Source: Acidobacteriota bacterium (GTDB taxonomy: Bacteria > Acidobacteriota > Vicinamibacteria > Fen-336). From it: 36,033 nucleotides of DNA. The stretch is taken from positions 1 to 36,033 of the forward strand of contig JACQGI010000009.1 in NCBI GenBank assembly GCA_016199625.1. Direction: 5' to 3'. Below the pieces are notes generated by a model. That model worked only from the letters and a program-made list of their open reading frames with translations. It did no database searches and was not told the DNA's origin. The position numbers and the translations under genes were made by a program. Of the stretch, positions 24,358 through 33,542 are shown in pieces. Position 1 is the first letter of the stretch. Each line of letters begins with the position of its first letter.

Positions 24358-25100
24358 GGCCGGCGCTCCGCGCACAGGATCACCGGCGAGCCCAGAGCCC
24401 GCGTCAAGCCGAGGGCGCGGGCGGCTCCCTCGAGAGCCCGTGCCAGGGGCGCCGCGCCGACCGCCCGGTGGAGGGCCATGGGGAAAAAGAACTCGGGCCG
24501 GCGGGCCGTGACGCGGAGGCCCGCGGCCTCGAACGCCTCCTCGATCTCGCCGTCGCCGAAGACCGTGAAGGGCCGCGTGTTCCCCTCGACGCCCTTCTTC
24601 ACGCCGAAGAGGGCGTCGGCCACGACGTTGACGCTGCGGCGCGTGGGGTAGTCCACGACCACGGCGACCCGCGCCACGCGGGCCAGCTCGGCCAGGAGCT
24701 CCCGCCAGCGCGAGACGTGGGGCAGCAGGCGGTACGACAGGACGAGGTCGAACGCGCGGTCGGGCCACGGCAGGACCAGCAGGTCGCCGGCACGGAAGCG
24801 AGCGCGTCCCGCATCGACCCACGAACCGACGCGCGCACGGCAGGCCTCGTCGGAGCCGTACACGGTCACGTCGAACCCCGTTTCGACGAGGGGGCCGGTG
24901 AGCTGGCCGTGGCCGCCGCCGACGTCGAGGACGGAGGCTTTCGGCCACTGCGCCAGAAGCTCGAGGGTGATCCGCGCCTGGACGTCGAGGAAGAAGCCGC
25001 CGACGGATCCGGCGAACCGCCGGGCGTAGCCGTCGGACGACGTCTCGACGTCTGCGTCCTCGCGACGCGGCCCTGCTGCAGCCGCTGTGGCCCGGGTCAT
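24354..25100 (-). CDS. Class I SAM-dependent methyltransferase
   Basis: A 248-residue methyltransferase. Motif I is ASVLDVGGGHGQLTGPL (about residues 54-70), strand 2 ends in VYGSDE, strand 4 is FDLVLSYRLLPHVSRWRELLAELARVAR, followed by VVVDYPTRRSVN. The C-terminal half holds KKGVEGNTRPFTVFGDGEIEEAFEAAG and RRPEFFFPMALHR, similar to ubiquinone-biosynthesis-type and polysaccharide-associated methyltransferases. The acceptor is unknown. It overlaps the next methyltransferase by four bases and lies 12 bases after the gene above it, so both belong to the same minus-strand cluster. A TAGCAT hexamer ends six bases before the ATG and may give a leaderless transcript. Confidence 0.87.
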   Translation of the reverse strand: MTRATAAAAGPRREDADVETSSDGYARRFAGSVGGFFLDVQARITLELLAQWPKASVLDVGGGHGQLTGPLVETGFDVTVYGSDEACRARVGSWVDAGRARFRAGDLLVLPWPDRAFDLVLSYRLLPHVSRWRELLAELARVARVAVVVDYPTRRSVNVVADALFGVKKGVEGNTRPFTVFGDGEIEEAFEAAGLRVTARRPEFFFPMALHRAVGAAPLARALEGAARALGLTRALGSPVILCAERRP

Positions 25101-25106
25101 CCCCCG

Positions 25107-25112
25107 ATGCTA
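25107..25112 (-). promoter_or_regulatory. -10-like box (TAGCAT) close to the methyltransferase start
   Basis: On the minus strand TAGCAT is followed by six bases and the ATG at 25100. If used, transcription would start at the start codon itself. No -35 seen; the gene could instead be read through from upstream. Confidence 0.3.
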
Positions 25113-26453
25113 TCAGGTCGCCGGCGGCAGGGCGTAGGCGCGCACCGTCGGTGTGTCGGCGGTGGCGTCGGTGAGGGCGAACCAACGGCTCCGGCCGAGG
25201 AGCGCGACCGCCGAGCGGTGATACGTCGGAAAGTACCGGCGGAACACCTCGGCGCCGTCCGACGCGCGGAGCAGGACGACCGAGTCGCGGATCGCCCCGA
25301 TGTTCAACGCCGTCGAGGCGCTCACCGCCACCCACGCCCCGGCAGGGTCCACGGCGACTGACGTGATCAACCGGCCGCGCGGAACCTCATGGCGACCGGC
25401 GCCGGCGCGGAGGTCCCAGGCGACCGCGTACCGGCGTTCTTCCTCATAGCCGCTCCAGCCGACCCACCGGCGGTCGAGGAGGACGAAGCGGTCGAGGGCC
25501 TCGCTCAGGAGCGTTCCCGGCTCGGGCACGAGGGGCGGCCCGACGGGATGGCCGTCGCCGCCGAGGATCACGAACTCGCGGCCTTCGGCCTGGCGCTCCA
25601 CGACGAACGGCCCGCCAGGCCCGGTTCCGTCCACGAGGAGGAAGCCGCCGGCGAGGCCGACGATGGGGATCGCCCGCGTGCGGCCCGTCTCGAGGTCCAC
25701 GATCCGTACCGCGGCGACCGGCGGCTCACGGGGTGCGGAGCCCTCCGGTGTCGTCCGCCGCTCGATCCAGGCGGCGGTGCGGCCGTCCAGGAGCAACCGC
25801 GGCGTTCCGCTCCGCGGCTGCCACCCCTCGAGCGCGACGGGCTCGGCACGCCCCTCGCGGGCCCGGAACCACGCCGGGCGCGTCTCGGCCGGCCGCTGCG
25901 TGGCGAAAAGGGCGAGGCCCCCGGCTTGGACCGAGAGGTACGTCACGCTCGTCGGGATTGCCGTCTCGATCACCTGGCACCCGGGCATCCGCAGCAGTCG
26001 CAGCGTCTCCCCGGCTGCCGGGTACAGGAGCGCCTCGCCGGCCTCGCTCATCGCGGGTGGCGTCTCCCAGGCGTGCAGGCTCGCGGCGGGCACCGCGCAG
26101 TCCTCGGTGAGGCCCCCTCGCTCGGCAGCCGCGTCGGGCTCGATCAGGACGCTCATCGGGATCGCGAGGAGGAGGGCTGCGTTCAAGAACACGACGGCGC
26201 CGGCCCACGTCGCGAGGCCGGCCACCGCCTGCAGCCACGCCCGGGATCGGCGCGCGAGCCAGAGGGCGGCGAAGAGGCCCGCCTGGGCGAGCAGCACCGC
26301 GGCCCACTCGAGGGCCACGCGCGTCGGGCCGGTCTCCCCGCGCCGCCACGACGCGGCCAGGTAGACGCCCGTCAGCGTGACCGAGTGGACGGTGACGAGC
26401 GGGGCGGCGTACACCGCGAACGACAGGACGACGGCTCGGACACCGGTCCTCAT
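25113..26453 (-). CDS. Unknown membrane-anchored protein with beta-propeller-like domain
   Basis: A 446-residue protein I do not recognise. Residues 1-125 hold four hydrophobic segments (starting VVLSFAVYAAPLVTVHSVTL); the rest (about 130-446) is extracytoplasmic and beta-rich, with repeated blade-like stretches such as RIVDLETGRTRAIPI, AWDLRAGAGRHEV, SVAVDPAGAWVAVSAS and VVLLRASDGAEVF, which recall WD40/TolB-type beta propellers. Two cysteines (CAVPAASLHAW and MPGCQVIET) could pair. The ATG at 26453 overlaps the CBS-gene stop (ATGA) and was preferred to an upstream in-frame start that would enter the CBS gene. Position between a CBS protein and two methyltransferases gives no clear role. Confidence 0.75.
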   Translation of the reverse strand: MRTGVRAVVLSFAVYAAPLVTVHSVTLTGVYLAASWRRGETGPTRVALEWAAVLLAQAGLFAALWLARRSRAWLQAVAGLATWAGAVVFLNAALLLAIPMSVLIEPDAAAERGGLTEDCAVPAASLHAWETPPAMSEAGEALLYPAAGETLRLLRMPGCQVIETAIPTSVTYLSVQAGGLALFATQRPAETRPAWFRAREGRAEPVALEGWQPRSGTPRLLLDGRTAAWIERRTTPEGSAPREPPVAAVRIVDLETGRTRAIPIVGLAGGFLLVDGTGPGGPFVVERQAEGREFVILGGDGHPVGPPLVPEPGTLLSEALDRFVLLDRRWVGWSGYEEERRYAVAWDLRAGAGRHEVPRGRLITSVAVDPAGAWVAVSASTALNIGAIRDSVVLLRASDGAEVFRRYFPTYHRSAVALLGRSRWFALTDATADTPTVRAYALPPAT

Positions 26454-26929
26454 CCCCCGTGGGACAGGAGATCCACCAGGCACCGCAGGAGGTCGTTGTC
26501 GGTCAGGATCCCGACGAGCTTGCCGTGGCGCAGGACCGGGAGCGCGCCGAACTTCGTGGTGTGGAGGGTCTGGGCCGCATCGAGGAGCTCCGCGTCCTCG
26601 CTCACCGTGATCGGGTTGCTGATCATGATGCGGGAGACCGGCGTCCCCTCCATGACGCGGTTGAATTCCTCCTCGGAGTCGGAGAGCGTCGAAGGCTGGG
26701 AGCGCTTCAGGTCCCCCTCGGCCAGAAGGCCCACGAGGGTCTCACCGGCCACGATGGGGATCCGGCGGATGCCCCGCATCCGCATGACCTCCAGGGCGCG
26801 CATCAGGCTGTCCTCGGGCCCCAGGGTCACCGGATCCGGCGTCATCGCCTGTCGCACCGTGAGCTGTCGGATCCACGCGGGGACGCCCGCGGGGAGCGTC
26901 TCGCCGCACTTCGGGCAGCGGTGGTTCAT
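26450..26929 (-). CDS. CBS-domain protein with N-terminal Cys-pair zinc motif
   Basis: A 159-residue cytoplasmic protein. The first residues carry one zinc-ribbon half-site (HRCPKCGETLPAG), then two CBS domains: TPDPVTLGPEDSLMRALEVMRMRGIRRIPIV (about 29-60) and SNPITVSEDAELLDAAQTLHTTKFGALPVL (about 105-135). CBS pairs bind adenine nucleotides and regulate partner proteins. A single Cys pair suggests metal binding at a dimer interface (inference). The ATG has a GGAGG ribosome site and a TAGGAT -10-like box at 26949-26954. The stop overlaps the next start, so it is coupled to the unknown membrane protein downstream. Confidence 0.88.
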   Translation of the reverse strand: MNHRCPKCGETLPAGVPAWIRQLTVRQAMTPDPVTLGPEDSLMRALEVMRMRGIRRIPIVAGETLVGLLAEGDLKRSQPSTLSDSEEEFNRVMEGTPVSRIMISNPITVSEDAELLDAAQTLHTTKFGALPVLRHGKLVGILTDNDLLRCLVDLLSHGG

Positions 26930-26948
26930 GAGAGCCTCCGGCGGGTAG

Positions 26949-26954
26949 ATCCTA
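26949..26954 (-). promoter_or_regulatory. -10-like box (TAGGAT) for the CBS gene
   Basis: On the minus strand TAGGAT lies 19 bases before the ATG at 26929, in the 43-base gap after mtgA. A GGAGG ribosome site sits between. No clear -35; the gene may also be transcribed with mtgA. Confidence 0.3.
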
Positions 26955-26972
26955 CTACGCGCCGGTGTCGCC

Positions 26973-27845
26973 TCAGCGGCTCGGAGGATCGGAGGGTGCG
27001 ACGCTCGGCTCGACCCGGCCGAATGAGGGCTCGTAGGACGGTTCGACGGACGGCTCGAGCGCCGGCAGCGGTGGCTCGGTGGGCTCCGGCCCGCTCTCGT
27101 CCAAAGGCTCGACGAGCGGCGGCTCGGCCCCCAGCTTCCCGACGCTCTCCTTCACGTAGCCGGCACGGGCCATGAGCCAGAGGATCCGCCTCTGGGCCCG
27201 GGCGTGGCGCGACGGGCTGATGCGGGGGTTGATGCGCCGCGGCGAAGGGATCATCGCCGCGAGCCCTGCCGCCTCCTCCTCGTCGAGATCCGCAGCGCTC
27301 TTGCCGTAGTACCGCCGGGCCGCAGCCTCGCAGCCGTAGACGCCGTCGCCCCATTCGATGACGTTCAGGTACAGCTCGAGGATCCGCTTCTTCGTCAGGT
27401 CCGCCTCGAGCCACCGCGTGACGAAGAACTCGCGGAACTTCCGGGTGGGGCTCTTGCGCGTGTCGAAGAAGACGTTCTTCGCGAGCTGCTGGCTGATGGT
27501 GCTGCCGCCCCTGGCGAAGCGGCCCTTCTGGACGTTCTTCTCGAGGGACTCCTTGACCGACTCCCAGTCGATCCCCTCGTGGCCGAAGAAGCGTCCGTCC
27601 TCGGCCACGACCACGGCGTGGATGAGGTTGCGGGAGACGCGGGAGATCGGCACCCAGGTCTGCTCGCGGCGGGCCTTCCGCTTCGCCGCCGCGGCTTCCT
27701 CGGCCCGCTGCCTCATGACGCCCGTGACCGTCGGGTTCTTCCTCGCCAGGGCGCGGACCTCGGCCCGTGGGGGCAGGCCCCAGGCGACGTAGAGGGCGTA
27801 GGCGATCAGGAGGATCGCCGCTCCCGCCAGGCTCCTCCTGATCAC
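26973..27845 (-). CDS. mtgA: Monofunctional biosynthetic peptidoglycan transglycosylase
   Basis: GT51 family enzyme that polymerises lipid II into glycan strands at the outer face of the inner membrane. 290 residues: one N-terminal transmembrane helix (LAGAAILLIAYALYVAWGL), then the GT51 domain with catalytic Glu82 in VVAEDGRFFGHEGIDW, RGGSTISQQLAKN, RKFREFFVTRWLEADLTKK-type block and ILELYLNVIEWGDGVYG. No transpeptidase domain follows, hence monofunctional. The C-terminal 50 or so residues are an unusual low-complexity tail rich in Glu, Pro and Ser (EPSVEPSYEPSF). GTG start overlaps the M28 gene stop (GTGA). Confidence 0.94.
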   Translation of the reverse strand: MIRRSLAGAAILLIAYALYVAWGLPPRAEVRALARKNPTVTGVMRQRAEEAAAAKRKARREQTWVPISRVSRNLIHAVVVAEDGRFFGHEGIDWESVKESLEKNVQKGRFARGGSTISQQLAKNVFFDTRKSPTRKFREFFVTRWLEADLTKKRILELYLNVIEWGDGVYGCEAAARRYYGKSAADLDEEEAAGLAAMIPSPRRINPRISPSRHARAQRRILWLMARAGYVKESVGKLGAEPPLVEPLDESGPEPTEPPLPALEPSVEPSYEPSFGRVEPSVAPSDPPSR

Positions 27846-29161
27846 GGACCGGTCGGCTTCGTGAGGACGTCGACCGGCGGCCGCGGCGGGTTGACGTACG
27901 CCGCCACGGGGCTCTCATGGCCTCCGGCGCCGACGGCTGCGACGCCGAAGACGAAGTCGTCGATGGACACGCCGGGCAGCACCAGCTCCGTCGCGTCGCC
28001 CACCGCCCGCTCGTGCTCCCAGTCGGGCGTCCAGGCCGGGCGCCAGACGACCCTGTACGCCGTCGCGCCGGGCGAAGCGGTCCACCGGAGCCGCGCATCG
28101 TAGCCCGTCGGCCCGCGGTCGAGGAGCGGACGCCCGCGCTCGTCGGCGACACCGGGGACCGGAGGGGCCAGGACGAGGACCGCCGCCGCGGCCGCCACGA
28201 CCCGCGCGTTGCGGGCCAGGTACGGAGGCGAGACGCCGTCGGCCGTGTCGGCCACCGTGTGCTGACGGGCGTAGTTCTCCCGGGCTTCGCTGAACCGGAC
28301 GCCGGCGATGCCGAGCTGGTTGAAGGGCGTGTGGTCCCCGCCGCGGCCGAACCGGTCGTGGCGGGCCACGAGGCGCACCCGGTGGGCGGGCACGTAGACG
28401 GCCGCCTGTCGCGCGACGAAACGGGCGATCTGGCGCGAGGGGGAGTCCTCGGGCCCTTCGGAGAAGACGCGGACGGCCGACGCGTCGGAGACGCCGTCGC
28501 CGCCGGCGACGTTCCCGACGATGTCGCAGTTGAGCACGGCGTCGATCCGGTGCCCCTCGGCCGCAGCCCGCTTCCCGTGGAGGGTCGCGCCGACCAGGCC
28601 CTGCTCCTCTCCGGCGAAGGTCGCGAAGACGAGGGTCGCGTCGAAGTCGATGCCGCTCTCGCCGAAGGCCCGGGCCAGCTCCATGACGAGGGCCGTGCCG
28701 CTGCCGTCGTCGTTCGCCCCCGGCGCCGGGAGATCGGCCTGGCTCCAGTCGAACCGGTCTGCCCCGGCGGGCCGCGCCACGGAGTCGTAGTGGGCCGTGA
28801 CGTAGACCCGTCGGGGGCTGCGGCCCGGCAGGACCGCGACCACGTTGCGCAGCTCCACGTCGCGAGTGAGGCGCTCACCCTGCTTCAACACCGCATGGGC
28901 GTCGAACTCCACGCGTAGACGCGCGCTCGAGCGGCGCATCTCCTCGAGGATCCACTGCCGCGCGGCGCCGATGCCACGGCCGGTCGTATCCGTCGCCGAG
29001 AGCGTGTGGCGCGTCCCGAAGCCCTCGAGGGATCTCACGAGGTGCCCGAGACGCTCCTCGGAAACCGAGGCCACGAGGCCGGCGACGCGGGGGTCGGGAG
29101 CCTCGGCCGCGATGGCCGGGGCGGCGACCAGCAGAGCGCTCGAGAGCAGGGCGCAGCGCAT
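27842..29161 (-). CDS. Secreted M28 family metallopeptidase with C-terminal fibronectin-like domain
   Basis: A 439-residue exported zinc aminopeptidase-like enzyme. It starts with a signal peptide (MRCALLSSALLVAAPAIAAEA). The M28 di-zinc site is complete: VTAHYDS, GANDDGSGTA, FAGEEQGL (catalytic Glu pair), NCDIVGN and RGGDHTPFNQLGIAGVRFSE. From about residue 345 a fibronectin type III-like segment follows (ARLRWTASPGATAYRVVWR, ending VAAVGAGGHES). It likely trims peptides outside the cell. The ATG at 29161 was chosen because the signal peptide begins there; the frame is open further up without homology. It heads the minus-strand cluster and overlaps mtgA. Confidence 0.92.
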   Translation of the reverse strand: MRCALLSSALLVAAPAIAAEAPDPRVAGLVASVSEERLGHLVRSLEGFGTRHTLSATDTTGRGIGAARQWILEEMRRSSARLRVEFDAHAVLKQGERLTRDVELRNVVAVLPGRSPRRVYVTAHYDSVARPAGADRFDWSQADLPAPGANDDGSGTALVMELARAFGESGIDFDATLVFATFAGEEQGLVGATLHGKRAAAEGHRIDAVLNCDIVGNVAGGDGVSDASAVRVFSEGPEDSPSRQIARFVARQAAVYVPAHRVRLVARHDRFGRGGDHTPFNQLGIAGVRFSEARENYARQHTVADTADGVSPPYLARNARVVAAAAAVLVLAPPVPGVADERGRPLLDRGPTGYDARLRWTASPGATAYRVVWRPAWTPDWEHERAVGDATELVLPGVSIDDFVFGVAAVGAGGHESPVAAYVNPPRPPVDVLTKPTGP

Positions 29162-29216
29162 GACGCCCGGAAGTTTAGCGCCACCCCGCGTGCGGGTCCA
29201 CGCGCCCGGGGCTCCC

Positions 29217-29245
29217 TTGCCAGGCGCGCAGCCCTCCACTATGAT
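29217..29245 (+). promoter_or_regulatory. Strong sigma70-type promoter of the acyl-CoA dehydrogenase operon
   Basis: TTGCCA at 29217-29222, exactly 17 bases, then TATGAT at 29240-29245: five of six consensus bases in each box. It is the best promoter in the window and lies in the 133-base divergent gap. The predicted transcript would have a leader of about 43 bases containing AGGAGG before the TTG start at 29295. Confidence 0.65.
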
Positions 29246-29294
29246 CGTGTCCTTCACATTCCGGCCACGGACGCAGTATCAGGAGGGCCTTCCT

Positions 29295-30452
29295 TTGGAC
29301 TTCAGCCTGAGCGAGGAGCAGAAGCTCCTCAAGAAGACGGTCCGGGAGTTCGCCGAGTCGGAGCTGGCGCCGCATTCCCGGGAATGGGACGAGAAGCAGG
29401 AGTTTCCCCGCGAGGTGTTCGCCAAGCTGGGGGAGATGGGGCTCATGGGCGTCGTGTGGCCGGCGGAGTACGGCGGGTCCGGCATGTCCACCCTCGACTA
29501 CGCCATCGTGATCGAGGAGCTGTCACGCGTGGACGCCGGCGTCGCCCTCTCGGTGGCGGCGCACAACAGCCTCTGCTCCGGGCACATCTTCCTCGCCGGC
29601 AGCGACGCTCAGAGGAAGAAGTACCTGGTACCCCTCGCCAAGGGCGAGAAGGTGGGCTGCTGGGGACTCACGGAGAACAGCGCCGGCTCCGACGCCGGCG
29701 GCACCAAGACCGTGGCCGCCCGCGACGGTGGCCACTGGGTGCTGAACGGGTCCAAGACGTTCATCACCAACGGGCGGGTCGCCGACGTGGCGGTCGTCAT
29801 GGCCGTGACGGACAAGGCCAAGGGCAAGAAGGGCATCTCGGCCTTCGTCGTCGAGCGCGGGACCGAGGGCTTCCGGGCCGGGAAGAAGGAAGACAAGCTG
29901 GGCGTGCGCTCGTCGGACACGTCGGAGCTGGTCCTCGAAGACTGCCGCATCCCCGCAGAGAGCCTCCTCGGCCAGGAGGGCATGGGCTACGTCGACACCC
30001 TGAAGATCCTCGACCGCGGGCGGATCGGCATCGCCGCCTTCTCGTTGGGCATCGCCCAGGCGAGCCTCGAGGCCTCGATGCGCTACGCCCGGGAGCGCAA
30101 GCAGTTCGGCCACGCTCTCGCCGAGTTCCAGGCCGTGCAGTTCAAGATCGCCGACATGGCGACGAAGGCGGAGGCGGCGCGGCTCCTGACGTGGCGCGCG
30201 GCGGCGCTCCGCGACTCGGGCCGCGAGCACAAGACCGAGTCCTGCATGGCGAAGCTCTTCGCCAGCGAGATCGCCGTCGAGGCAGCCCTCGAGGCCATCC
30301 AGATCCACGGCGGGTACGGCTTCGTCAAGGATTATCCGGTCGAGCGTTACCTCCGCGACTCCAAGCTCGGGACCATCGGCGAGGGCACGAGCGAGGTCCA
30401 GCGCCTGGTCATCGCCCGGGAGCTGCTCGGGCTCCACGGGATGGTGAGGTAG
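29295..30452 (+). CDS. Acyl-CoA dehydrogenase (short-chain/butyryl type)
   Basis: FAD flavoprotein that makes the alpha-beta double bond in acyl-CoA and passes electrons to ETF. 385 residues from a TTG start at 29295, which gives the canonical N-terminus LDFSLSEEQKLLKKTVREFA and has AGGAGG eight bases upstream; an ATG at 29241 is in frame but inside the promoter -10 box. Family blocks: CWGLTENSAGSDAGGTKTVA, GSKTFITNGRVAD, YARERKQFGHALAEFQAVQFK, IQIHGGYGFVKDYPVERYLRD. The catalytic Glu363 lies in IGEGTSE, the position used by short-chain and butyryl-CoA dehydrogenases. First gene of a six-gene run with MeaB and epimerase, fitting short-chain or branched acyl-CoA breakdown to propionyl-CoA (inference). 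Confidence 0.95.
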   Translation: MDFSLSEEQKLLKKTVREFAESELAPHSREWDEKQEFPREVFAKLGEMGLMGVVWPAEYGGSGMSTLDYAIVIEELSRVDAGVALSVAAHNSLCSGHIFLAGSDAQRKKYLVPLAKGEKVGCWGLTENSAGSDAGGTKTVAARDGGHWVLNGSKTFITNGRVADVAVVMAVTDKAKGKKGISAFVVERGTEGFRAGKKEDKLGVRSSDTSELVLEDCRIPAESLLGQEGMGYVDTLKILDRGRIGIAAFSLGIAQASLEASMRYARERKQFGHALAEFQAVQFKIADMATKAEAARLLTWRAAALRDSGREHKTESCMAKLFASEIAVEAALEAIQIHGGYGFVKDYPVERYLRDSKLGTIGEGTSEVQRLVIARELLGLHGMVR

Positions 30453-30456
30453 GCCG

Positions 30457-31410
30457 CTGGCCGCGGACGTCCAGTCCCTCGTCGCAGGCGTCCTCGCGGG
30501 GGACGTGCGGGCCGTCGCGCGGGCCATCAGCCTGGTCGAGGACGAGGACTCGCGTGCCCCCGCGCTCCTGAAGGCCCTCTTCCCCCACAGCGGGAGGGCC
30601 TTCGTGCTGGGCGTCACGGGCCCGCCCGGCGCCGGCAAGTCCACCCTCGTGGACCGCCTGACGGCGCACCTCCGGAAGGAAGGGAAGAGCATCGGGATCG
30701 TCGCCGTGGATCCGACGTCGCCTTACAGCGGCGGCGCGATCCTCGGCGACCGGATCCGGATGCAGGCCCACGCGCTCGACGAGGGCGTCTTCATCCGGTC
30801 CATGGCCACCCGCGGGCACCTCGGGGGCCTGGCGGCGGCCACGGGCCACGTCCTCACGATCCTCTCGGCCGCGGGCAAGGACGTCGTCCTCGTCGAGACC
30901 GTCGGTGTCGGCCAGGACGAGGTGGACATCGTGGGCACCGCCGACGTGAGCCTCGTGGTCCTCGTGCCGGGCCTCGGCGACGAGGTCCAGGCCCTGAAGG
31001 CCGGGATCATGGAGATCGCCGACGTCTTCGTCGTGAACAAGTCCGACCGCGACGGCGCCGATCGCGTGGTGGCCGAGATCCAGTCCATGCTGTCCATGGC
31101 CTCTCACGACGGCCACCGGCCGGAGATCGTGAAGACCGTGGGCACCGCCGACCAGGGGATCGACGAGCTGCTCCGCGCGGTCGAGGCGTTCCGCGCGAAG
31201 GCCGGCGAGACGGGGCTTCTCGCGAAGAAGCGCCGCGCCCACCTCCGCCAGCAGTTCGAGGGGACCCTGGAGGAGCGCCTGATGGGCCTCGTCCGCTCCC
31301 GCGTCCTGGCGGCCGGTGAGGCCGAGCGCCTGGTGGACCGCCTGGCGGCGCGGGAGCTCGACCCGTTCACCGCCGCCGAGGAGGTCCTGAGGAAGATGGG
31401 GCTGTCATGA
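30457..31410 (+). CDS. meaB: MeaB/ArgK-family GTPase, mutase chaperone
   Basis: G3E P-loop GTPase that protects and reloads adenosylcobalamin on methylmalonyl-CoA mutase. Walker A is GPPGAGKSTL, followed by VDPTSPYSGGAILGDRIRM, ETVGVGQDE and the NKSD base-recognition motif. The C-terminal helical dimer arm ends TAAEEVLRKMGLS. A GTG at 30505 would start inside the normal N-terminal helix; homology-like sequence (LVAGVLAGDVRAVARAI) begins earlier, and the only possible start after the in-frame stop is CTG at 30457, with GAGGTAGG just before it. I therefore favour 30457 (317 residues), with 30505 (301 residues) as the alternative. It overlaps the epimerase gene by four bases. Confidence 0.93.
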   Translation: MAADVQSLVAGVLAGDVRAVARAISLVEDEDSRAPALLKALFPHSGRAFVLGVTGPPGAGKSTLVDRLTAHLRKEGKSIGIVAVDPTSPYSGGAILGDRIRMQAHALDEGVFIRSMATRGHLGGLAAATGHVLTILSAAGKDVVLVETVGVGQDEVDIVGTADVSLVVLVPGLGDEVQALKAGIMEIADVFVVNKSDRDGADRVVAEIQSMLSMASHDGHRPEIVKTVGTADQGIDELLRAVEAFRAKAGETGLLAKKRRAHLRQQFEGTLEERLMGLVRSRVLAAGEAERLVDRLAARELDPFTAAEEVLRKMGLS

Positions 31411-31805
31411 AGCACCTCAAAGTCGACCACCTGGGCATCGCGGTCCCGAGCCTCGCCGAGGCCGTGAAGGCGTACGAGGCCCTGGGCTTCGCCGTCGAGG
31501 CGACCCACGAGGTGCCGACGGAGAAGGTGCGCACGGCGTTCCTGCCCATCGGCGAGTCGCACCTGGAGCTGCTCGAGCCCACGGACCCGACCTCGGTCAT
31601 CGCGAAGTTCCTGGAGAAGCGTTCGGGGCTCCACCACGTGTGCGTGCTCGTCGAGGACATCGAGGCCACCCTGGCGGAGATGAAGGCCCGGGGCGTGCAG
31701 CTCCTCGACGAGATGCCCCGCATCGGCGCCGGGGGCTGCCGCGTGGCCTTCGTCCATCCCAAAGCCGCCGGCGGGGTGTTGCTGGAGCTCAAGGAGAAGG
31801 CATGA
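31407..31805 (+). CDS. mce: Methylmalonyl-CoA epimerase
   Basis: Vicinal-oxygen-chelate enzyme converting (S)- to (R)-methylmalonyl-CoA, the step before the mutase. 132 residues, the family length. Seen: KVDHLGIAVPSLAEAVKAYEALGF with the first metal His, FLPIGESHLELLEP with the Glu ligand region, GLHHVCVLVEDIEATLAEM and the C-terminal VLLELKE with the last metal Glu. ATG overlaps the MeaB stop (ATGA) and its own stop overlaps the next start. The MeaB-epimerase coupling makes the propionate route assignment firm. Confidence 0.95.
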   Translation: MKHLKVDHLGIAVPSLAEAVKAYEALGFAVEATHEVPTEKVRTAFLPIGESHLELLEPTDPTSVIAKFLEKRSGLHHVCVLVEDIEATLAEMKARGVQLLDEMPRIGAGGCRVAFVHPKAAGGVLLELKEKA

Positions 31806-32637
31806 TTCGTCTGGGCGACGTCCGGGTCCACGTCCTCTCCGACGGCGGCTTCGCCCTCGACGGCGGGGCGATGTTCGGCGTCGTCCCGCGCGTGCTCTGG
31901 GAGAAGACCGACCCGCCCGACGAGCGCAACCGCGTGACGCTGGGCCTGAACGTGGCCCTCGTGGAGACGGCCGGGAAGCGCATCCTCGTGGACGCCGGCA
32001 TCGGGGACAAGTGGACCGAGAAGGAGCGGGGCACGTACCGCATCGACCGGTCGACGACGCTCCTCGATGGGCTCGCGCGCCTCGGCGTGCGGCCCGAGGA
32101 CGTCGACGTCGTGGTCAACACGCACCTCCACTTCGACCACGCTGGAGGCAACACGCGGCTCGAGGGCGGGAAGGCCGTGCCGACGTTCCCTCGGGCGCGC
32201 TACGTCGTCCAGATGGGGGAGTGGGAGGACGCGACCCACCCCAACGAGAGGAACCGCGCGAGCTACCTCGAGGCCAACTTCGTCCCTCTGGCCGAGAACC
32301 GCCAGCTCGAGCCCGTGCAGGGGGCCGTCGAGGTCGCTCCGGGGGTGCGCGTCGTGCCCGTGGGCGGCCACACGGCGTACCACCAGATGGTCGTGATCGA
32401 GGGAGGCGGCCAGACCGTCGTCGTGCCGACGGACCTCCTGCCCACGACCAGCCACCTGCCGCTGCCCTGGATCACCGGTTACGACCTCTTTCCGGTGGGA
32501 ACCCTCGAGGCGAAACGACGGCTACTGAAGCAAGCGGCCGAGATGGGCTGGCTCATGCTCTTCTACCACGACCCGCGCCGTCCCCTGGGCCGGGTCCGGG
32601 AAGAGAAAGGCCGCTACGTCTTCGACGAGGTGAGCAC

Positions 32638-32641
<4 letters not shown>
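31802..32641 (+). CDS. MBL-fold metallo-hydrolase
   Basis: A 279-residue soluble hydrolase with the metallo-beta-lactamase fold. The di-metal site is complete: THLHFDHAGG (His108, His110, Asp112, His113), GGHTAYH (His190), PTDLLP (Asp211) and LFYHDP (His256). N-terminal RVHVLSDGGFALDGGAMFGVVP and LGLNVALVETAGKRILVDAGIG resemble the quorum-quenching lactonase/AHL-hydrolase-like and PhnP-like group; the substrate is unknown. A thioester or lactone would suit its operon of acyl-CoA and nucleoside enzymes, but this is guesswork. ATG overlaps the epimerase stop; its TGA overlaps the GTG of the phosphorylase. Confidence 0.92.
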
Positions 32642-33504
<863 letters not shown>

Positions 33505-33542
33505 CGAAGCAACGAAACGACAACAGAGGCACAGAGGCAGCC

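Noticed and set aside
24358-25335. Upstream extension of the first methyltransferase across its neighbour
   Set aside because: It is an alternative frame of the second methyltransferase and has no methyltransferase motifs before GTG 24357.
33522-33538. Short ACAGAGGC tandem repeat before the PfkB gene as a regulatory repeat
   Set aside because: Two copies only, and it contains the ribosome site; likely incidental.
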